Below are positions 63,045 to 64,000 of a stretch of 64,000 nt of DNA, piece after piece. A program made the position numbers and the translations under genes. The DNA comes from JACRCT01 sp049841135 (GTDB lineage: Bacteria; Myxococcota; Myxococcia; Myxococcales; UBA5297). How positions within the stretch are numbered: position 1 is the first letter of the stretch; each line of letters opens with the position of its first letter. Location of the stretch: NCBI GenBank assembly GCA_049841135.1, contig JASGHK010000001.1, forward strand, positions 992,001 through 1,056,000, given 5' to 3'. The notes beneath the pieces are model-generated. The model saw nothing but the letters and a program-made list of their open reading frames with translations. It searched no databases and was not told the origin of the DNA.

Positions 63045-64000
63045 ATGGCCCTCGAGACGACCGAGCTCTCTCCCATCGACCCCGCCTCCACGGGCTTGGA
63101 GCAGATTGCGCGCGAGCGCACGATGCTCGTCGCGCACGCCCCCGCCTACCTGTGCGGCCGGCCCATCGGCGAGATCCTCACGCTGCTCTTCAAGCTGCCG
63201 CCCGAGAAGGTGGAGGAGGCGCTGCTCATCCAGAAGCAGGACAAGCCCGACACGCGGCTGGGCGAGATCCTGGTGGGCCTGAAGGCGGTGACCGAGGAGC
63301 AGGTGCTGCGCGCGCTCGGCGCCCAGCTCGACCTGCCGGTGCTCTCCGAGGTGCGCGCCGACCAGATCGACCTGGAGCTGGTGCGGCGCATCCCCATCAA
63401 CTTCGCCAAGCAGCCCGCGAAGATGGTGCTGCCGCTGGCGCGCCAGGGCGAGCTCGTCCCGGTGGTGATGTGCGACCCGCTCGACACCGCGGGGCTCGAC
63501 CACATGCGCGCGCTGCTGGGCGCGCCCATCGAGCCGCGGCTGGCGACGCAGGCGATGCTGCTGGACGCCATCAACGCCGCCTACGACCGGGCCTCGCACG
63601 AAGGCCACATGCTGGAGAACCTGGCCGAGGGCGACGAGAACCTCGACTCCCTGGCCAACGACGTCGAGGAGCTGGTCGACCTCATCGACACCGGGGACGA
63701 CGAGGCGCCCATCATCCGGCTGGTCAACTCGCTGCTCAAGCGCGCGGTCAAGGAGCGCGCCAGCGACATCCACATCGAGCCCTACGAGCGCGACGTGGCG
63801 GTGCGCTTCCGCAAGGACGGCGTGCTCCACGAGATCATCCGGCCGCCCAAGCGCTACCAGAACTCCATCGCCACGCGCGTCAAGATCATGGGGCAGCTGC
63901 GCGTGGACGAGAAGCGCCTGCCGCAGGACGGCCGCATCCGCATCAAGATCGCCGGCAAGGACATCGACATCCGCCTCTCGACCGTGCCCACCTCGCACGG
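63045..64000 (+). CDS. gspE: Type II secretion ATPase GspE, 3' end outside the window
   Basis: First 318 residues of the cytoplasmic secretion ATPase. ATG at 63045 begins MALETTELSPIDPAS. An N-terminal N1E-type domain (LGEILVGLKAVTEEQVLRALGAQLDLPVL) and the linker to the N2E domain follow, with RASDIHIEPYERDVAVRFRKDG, VKIMGQLRVDEKRLPQDGRI and IRLSTVPTSHG just before the window ends; the Walker A loop lies beyond it. Reading frame is open to the edge. Operon order gspC-gspC-gspD-gspE is typical of Myxococcota. Confidence 0.92.
   Translation, partial: MALETTELSPIDPASTGLEQIARERTMLVAHAPAYLCGRPIGEILTLLFKLPPEKVEEALLIQKQDKPDTRLGEILVGLKAVTEEQVLRALGAQLDLPVLSEVRADQIDLELVRRIPINFAKQPAKMVLPLARQGELVPVVMCDPLDTAGLDHMRALLGAPIEPRLATQAMLLDAINAAYDRASHEGHMLENLAEGDENLDSLANDVEELVDLIDTGDDEAPIIRLVNSLLKRAVKERASDIHIEPYERDVAVRFRKDGVLHEIIRPPKRYQNSIATRVKIMGQLRVDEKRLPQDGRIRIKIAGKDIDIRLSTVPTSH

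Overview
The window is a 64 kb piece of a high-GC chromosome from a Myxococcota (deltaproteobacterial) bacterium. Several things point there: two secreted proteins end in a MYXO-CTERM sorting tail (Gly-Cys-Gly-Cys, a hydrophobic stretch, then arginines); a Myxococcales-type sigma-70 factor stands divergent to a TPR serine/threonine kinase; there are many secreted and lipoprotein metalloproteins; and a type II secretion operon is present. No rRNA or tRNA gene was recognised.

Layout. 1-10 kb: a beta-CASP metallo-beta-lactamase (cut by the window edge), a DUF6901-like protein, a hybrid sensor kinase with a ferredoxin, a secreted GH15-like glycosidase, an alpha/beta hydrolase, sdaA and a TruC-like pseudouridine synthase. 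10.5-15.5 kb: a VolA-like surface lipase next to a FadL channel. 15.5-23 kb: GIY-YIG, PilZ, the kinase/sigma pair and an Hsp70. 23-26 kb: a complete IS4-type element (transposase plus a DruA-domain protein) inserted into a tandem repeat array, with a 10-bp target duplication. 26-30 kb: PspC protein, an Mla-type lipid transport operon (MlaE, MlaF, MlaD) and a peroxiredoxin-like gene with an in-frame TGA that looks like selenocysteine. 30-38 kb: a tryptophan-rich secreted protein, an ABC1/UbiB kinase and a 1443-residue metalloprotease lipoprotein. 38-42 kb: a minus-strand operon of acyl-CoA dehydrogenase, adenylation enzyme, carrier protein and hexapeptide acetyltransferase, a small specialised-metabolite cassette. 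42-58 kb: RlmI-like methyltransferase, ECF sigma factor, DoxX, MFS exporter, formaldehyde-type dehydrogenase, a MYXO-CTERM phosphoesterase, small lipoproteins, a HEAT-repeat lipoprotein, a second metalloprotease lipoprotein and a class II photolyase. 58.6-64 kb: type II secretion genes with two tandem gspC copies, gspD, and gspE cut by the window end.

Two window-wide themes stand out. First, at least seven otherwise well conserved genes are broken by single-base insertions, and nearly all of these fall inside or beside the palindromes GAGCTC or GATC. This looks like a systematic sequence error linked to DNA modification rather than real pseudogenes. Second, gaps between genes, especially between convergent genes, are filled by distinct repeat families: 9-nt-phased GTCCCAT/ATGGGAC arms, an array of a GTCCAC-centred palindrome, a TGAGCCGCAAGCG element lying on stop codons, and 65/69-bp tandem units.
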